Source: Oscillospiraceae bacterium (lineage in GTDB: Bacteria > Bacillota > Clostridia > Oscillospirales > UBA929). Taken from it: a DNA stretch of 5,824 nt. The notes below the pieces were generated by a model. It was not told the DNA's origin and ran no database searches. It saw only the letters and a list, made by a program, of their open reading frames with translations. How positions within the stretch are numbered: the first letter of the stretch is position 1; the number at the start of each line of letters is the position of its first letter. Shown piece by piece: positions 5,356 to 5,824 of this stretch. The position numbers and the translations under genes were made by a program. The DNA is taken from contig JAITQI010000083.1 in NCBI GenBank assembly GCA_031289065.1, positions 1-5,824 of the forward strand, written 5' to 3'.

Positions 5356-5790
5356 ATGAAGATTCCCACTAGGAGCCGTTACGGCTTGCAGTTTATGCTG
5401 ATGCTGGCGGCTCATTACAAAAAGGGCGTTGTTCCGCTGCGGGAAATCGCGGAGCAGGAGAACCTTTCGGAAAAGTATTTGGAGCAGATCGTCACCATGT
5501 TCACCAAGGCTGGGTTGGTGAAAAGCGTCCGGGGCGCCCGGGGCGGGTATCTCTTGGCGCAACCGCCGGAGAGAATCCGCGCCAGCGACGTGTTGCGCCT
5601 GAGCGGCGACCCCATTTCCCCCCTGGACACGGAGCAGAGCGGGGCTGAGGAGGGCGTTGACGAAGAGAACCCGGCGCTCACTTCCCTCTGGTCGGATATC
5701 CAGACCGCCATCTCCTCGGTCATCGACAGCGTGAGTCTGGCCGAGCTGGCCGAGCGCCAGCAGGGAGATCAGCTCATCAAAGGCGCGTAA
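5356..5790 (+). CDS. Rrf2-family transcriptional regulator, CymR-like
   Basis: Encodes 144 residues. ATG is at 5356 with GGAGG at 5343-5347 and an 8-base spacer; the TTG at 5341, in the same frame, overlaps the ribosome site and is rejected. The N-terminal winged helix-turn-helix is clear: MKIPTRSRYGLQFMLMLA (1-18), recognition region PLREIAEQENLSEKYLEQIV (27-46) and the wing SVRGARGGYLLA (57-68). The later part, GDPISPLD (84-91) and SLWSDIQTAISSVIDSVSLAELA (110-132), resembles the dimerisation helix of Bacillus CymR (GPISPVE ... LW...V.DS..L..LA). The protein has no cysteine at all, so the IscR/NsrR-type iron-sulfur cluster is excluded. CymR represses cysteine and sulfur genes and is controlled through cysteine synthase (CysK) in Bacillus; that role is only an inference here. 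An acidic stretch lies at 91-104. The gene is divergent from the ABC operon and probably autoregulated through the dyads upstream. Confidence 0.93.
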   Translation: MKIPTRSRYGLQFMLMLAAHYKKGVVPLREIAEQENLSEKYLEQIVTMFTKAGLVKSVRGARGGYLLAQPPERIRASDVLRLSGDPISPLDTEQSGAEEGVDEENPALTSLWSDIQTAISSVIDSVSLAELAERQQGDQLIKGA

Positions 5791-5818
5791 GCGAACTGAA
5801 GGTAGCGGACTGAAGACA
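5791..5818 (+). repeat. Two-copy 14-base tandem repeat after the regulator gene
   Basis: GCGAACTGAAGGTA and GCGGACTGAAGACA follow one another directly after the TAA; the first 11 bases match at 10 positions. No terminator hairpin is visible before the window ends, so the regulator may be co-transcribed with a following gene. Confidence 0.4.
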
Positions 5819-5824
5819 AACTTC

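Overview
The window looks like chromosomal DNA from a GC-rich member of the Clostridia, with Oscillospiraceae-like lineages as the best guess. The reasons are strong GGAGG ribosome binding sites on every gene, tightly packed GC-rich genes, a CymR-type Rrf2 regulator with no cysteines, and a heptad (CAATTGA) repeat of a kind familiar from that group. No rRNA, tRNA, transposase, phage or CRISPR feature is visible.

Minus strand, 4774 down to 33: a four-gene ABC transporter operon. In transcription order it encodes a GldA-like ATPase, a six-helix ABC-2 permease (GldF-like), a GldG-like protein with two membrane anchors and a large outside domain, and a DUF4340 protein with one anchor. The genes are packed with a 4-base ATGA overlap, a 16-base gap and a second ATGA overlap, so they are almost certainly co-transcribed and partly translationally coupled. 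Together they would form one membrane machine: an ATP-driven core (ATPase plus permease) with two extracytoplasmic partners. The substrate or mechanical role is not known. The 'gliding' name comes from Bacteroidetes and should not be transferred. The ATPase probably starts at a GTG two codons inside the longer reading frame, and it carries an unusual proline/acidic C-terminal tail.

Intergenic region, 4781-5355: about 575 bases between divergent genes. The part next to the ABC operon is GC-rich and holds a possible extended -10 promoter, a 5' UTR hairpin and the heptad repeat. The part from about 4970 is AT-rich. It holds a possible 22-codon ORF with a good ribosome binding site, a 15/16-base direct repeat, several consecutive inverted repeats, and a clear sigma-70-type promoter (TTGACA-17-TAAAAA) for the regulator gene. 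Two dyads with CCCTT...GGATTT halves lie exactly 52 bases apart, one of them straddling the -35. They are good candidates for autoregulatory operators.

Plus strand, 5356-5790: a complete 144-residue Rrf2-family regulator resembling CymR. Whatever follows it lies outside the window. Nothing in the sequence directly shows that this regulator controls the ABC operon. The most promising unexplained material is the AT-rich regulatory region between the two transcription units.
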